From NCBI GenBank assembly GCA_051453625.1, contig JBOZIK010000001.1, forward strand, positions 54,528,247 to 54,559,954: 31,708 nucleotides of DNA, given 5' to 3'. Below are positions 30,331 through 31,708 of the stretch, in pieces. The notes under the pieces were generated by a model. That model was not told the DNA's origin, did no database searches, and was given only the letters and a program-made list of their open reading frames with translations. The position numbers and the translations under genes were made by a program. Source of the DNA: Welwitschia mirabilis (lineage: Eukaryota > Gnetophyta > Gnetopsida > Welwitschiales). Each line of letters starts with the position of its first letter. Within the stretch, counting starts at the first letter, position 1.

Positions 30331-30868
30331 ATGACTCACAGCAGAAAAGGACAAATGGTAGGTGCAGAAAGGCACACTTATTTACAACTTAGAAATGGAG
30401 AAAATAGTTATGAATCGCTGTCATAGTCAGTTACATGTCAGTGTCATCCAGACGATAGTATGAATGATAAGGGGATGATAACCCCCTGAATATAGCATTC
30501 ATCCTCCCCAGATTACCATATATAGGAATCACACATTGTAAAATATGACTTAGATTAATAACTCATTAGTGATTTAGTGGTCCACATTAGTAGTCATTAT
30601 CCTACATGTCATGGGAATGACTGAGGAAGTGATGGTCTTTTTTGATTATTTTCTTAAGAAGAAACCAACATTTTTATCAATAATCCTTCTCCAAAACTCT
30701 ATGCATTAGAAAATGCCTTTAATACATAAAATTTGGATAACAATCATACTTTTTTGGGATTTCGTCTTGTTTTTGCAAAATCCTCAGAATTGCACCTAAA
30801 GTTGTATAAAGGTATTATAAAACAACTCATAAAACCCTATCAAATAACCATAAATTAGTAGTGCAACA

Positions 30869-31708
30869 ATGACTTTCAAGATTTTTTTAGTAGAATTCTT
30901 AATTCACCCTTTGGAATTCTTGTAAGTATTGGAAAAAAATTTAGAAAGAACTAGATAAACCCATTAAAACCATAAGATTTAATAGAGGAGAACAATTTAA
31001 TAATCCAAAATTTAATGATTTCTATAGTGCCAATGTTATATCCCATTAATATTAGCTTCTCAGATATCTCAATAAAAGGGGATAGTAGAAAGAGAGAATA
31101 GAGTTTTAATTGAAATTACTAGAACTATGATCAATGAGTACTCTCTTCCTTATCATCTTTGAGCAAAAGCTATAAACCTAGCATGTTATGTTTCAAACAG
31201 ATTTTTTATTAGCTAATGAACTTCAAAAAAATGCTTATGAGCTTTTGTATAGAAAGAAATTCAATGTAAGCTATTTCAAGGCCTTTGATAGTAAATGCGC
31301 CATTTTAAAAGACAAGTATTTAATAAGTAAATTTGAATTGAAATTTGATAGTAGAATATTCGTATAATACTCATCAATAAGCAAAGCTTATAGGATCTTA
31401 AATAAAGTCCAGGTATCTAACAAGTAAATTTGAATCAAAATGTGATAGTAGAATATCTTTAGACTACTCATCAGTAAGCAAAGCTTATAGGGTCTTGAAT
31501 AAAGTACAAGTAAAGTGAAAGAATTAGCCTATGTTAAAATTGATGAATCTTGTGATCACTCTCTCTTAGATAGTTATGATCACATAGATATCTTATTTAA
31601 ATCTTCTTCTCATAAAGATCAACCTTCCATATTTAGCACTAACTAATAAAAGAGAGAAACCAACTCATGTCACATCTTTTCTTAAAGAACTAAAAAAGAT
31701 TACATATA
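30869..31708 (+). pseudogene. Copia integrase, second fragment
   Basis: This resumes the protein interrupted at 21326. ATGACTTTCAAGATTT restores the DDFSRF segment of the integrase core with one T missing. PIKTIRFNRGEQFNNPKFNDFYS follows at about 30963; the second catalytic Asp (family IRSDHGxEF) is changed to Asn-Arg. At about 31078 GIVERENRVLIEITRTMINEYSLPYHL keeps the catalytic Glu, then TGA replaces the Trp of LWA. LLYRKKFNVSYFKAFDSKCAILKDK and SSISKAYRILNK give the C-terminal GKxPNxSYFxxFGCxCF region. A 97-bp duplication then disrupts it. The rest (to 31708) is the variable linker before RT, which is outside the window. Confidence 0.85.
31316..31509 (+). repeat. 97-bp tandem duplication in copia integrase
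   Basis: Unit 31316-31412 (starts GTATTTAATAAGTAAATTTG) is repeated at 31413-31509 (starts GTATCTAACAAGTAAATTTG). Both end with AAGCAAAGCTTATAGG-TCTT, then AATAAAGT. The length is not a multiple of three, so it shifts the frame. About a dozen differences separate the units, so the duplication is not recent. Confidence 0.9.

Larger units (their letters stand above)
21327..30868 (-). mobile_element. Nested gag-protease-only Ty3/gypsy element
   Basis: This is a minus-strand LTR retrotransposon inserted in the copia integrase. In its own direction it runs: 5' LTR (30868-29287), PBS (29280-29264), leader, gag copy II (28597-27877), 100-N gap, LTR edge plus PBS, leader and gag copy I (27776-26280), zinc-knuckle region, protease (to 24471), about 2 kb of non-coding 3' region, polypurine tract (22416-22406) and 3' LTR (22405-21327). 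I find no RT (YxDD), RNase H or integrase motif on the minus strand. The gag, protease and PBS are of plant Athila/Tat-like type. Target-site copies ATGACTAT (21319-21326) and ATGACTTT (30869-30876) flank the LTRs. The lack of pol suggests a non-autonomous element mobilised in trans, comparable to described gag-only elements (TR-GAG). Confidence 0.75.
29287..30868 (-). mobile_element. 5' LTR of the nested gypsy element
   Basis: It is collinear with the left LTR and ends TG...CA on the minus strand (starts TGTTGCACTACTAATTT at 30868, ends ATCACA at 29287). Minus-strand TATAAATA at 30323-30330 is the likely TATA box, leaving a U3 of about 540 bp with palindromic units at 30443-30483 and 30591-30636. 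The 556-N gap (29369-29924) corresponds to only about 100 bp in the other LTR. The small open frame 30145-30375 (minus) is within R/U5 and is not a gene. Confidence 0.8.

Noticed and set aside
30145-30375. 76-codon minus-strand frame in the LTR
   Set aside because: Inside the 5' LTR downstream of the TATA box; no homologous open frame is visible in the other LTR.
1-31708. tRNA genes, rRNA genes or a host protein-coding gene
   Set aside because: No cloverleaf-forming segment, rDNA text or conserved exon structure was recognised on either strand; the tRNA-like matches are only primer-binding sites.

Overview
The window looks like heterochromatin-type DNA from a plant nuclear genome. It is strongly AT-rich and CG is visibly rare. 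I find no intact host gene, tRNA or rRNA gene, or CRISPR array. Nearly everything recognisable is decayed LTR retrotransposon of plant type: Ty1/copia with DSG protease and GAG-pre-integrase, and Ty3/gypsy with initiator-Met or TGGYGCC-type primer-binding sites. I cannot name the species. Seven runs of N break the sequence: 274-373, 4640-5439, 8034-8058, 15405-15504, 21917-22156, 27777-27876 and 29369-29924. Three are exactly 100 N.

Layout. (1) 1-8280 is one large LTR element on the + strand. A ~2.5 kb 5' LTR is followed by a tRNA-Met-type PBS, an almost non-coding interior with a short gag relic and a GTCGAC-rich repeat, and a 3' LTR. It looks like a Del/Tekay-type Ty3/gypsy element reduced to a large non-autonomous derivative. 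(2) 8281-11460 is unassigned decayed DNA. It holds a probable remnant of another gypsy LTR (about 9370-10200) and a 61-bp tandem repeat. (3) 11461-16770 is an unidentified, heavily mutated coding relic whose 3' part is present twice (about 13595-14745 and 15505-16765). (4) 16771-18230 is unassigned and contains degenerate short tandem repeats. (5) 18230-21326 and 30869-31708 are two halves of one Ty1/copia element of SIRE/Maximus-like type: LTR, PBS, gag, protease, GAG-pre-integrase and integrase. RT lies beyond the window. (6) 21327-30868 is a minus-strand Ty3/gypsy element inserted in the copia integrase. It has LTRs at both ends, a polypurine tract, a PBS, a duplicated leader-gag segment and a protease, but no visible reverse transcriptase, RNase H or integrase.

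How the parts relate. The history is nested. The copia element integrated, then a gypsy element landed in its integrase codons, and both then decayed, largely through changes that look like C-to-T deamination (TGG to TAG/TGA, CAA to TAA, catalytic Asp to Asn). The nested gypsy element is the most interesting object. It is a gag-protease-only, apparently non-autonomous element carrying about eleven copies of a ~40-bp partly palindromic unit (core GTCATCC ... GGATGAC) in its U3, leader and 3' region. Nothing here supports a functional gene system; the value lies in the structure of the elements and in several probable assembly artefacts.
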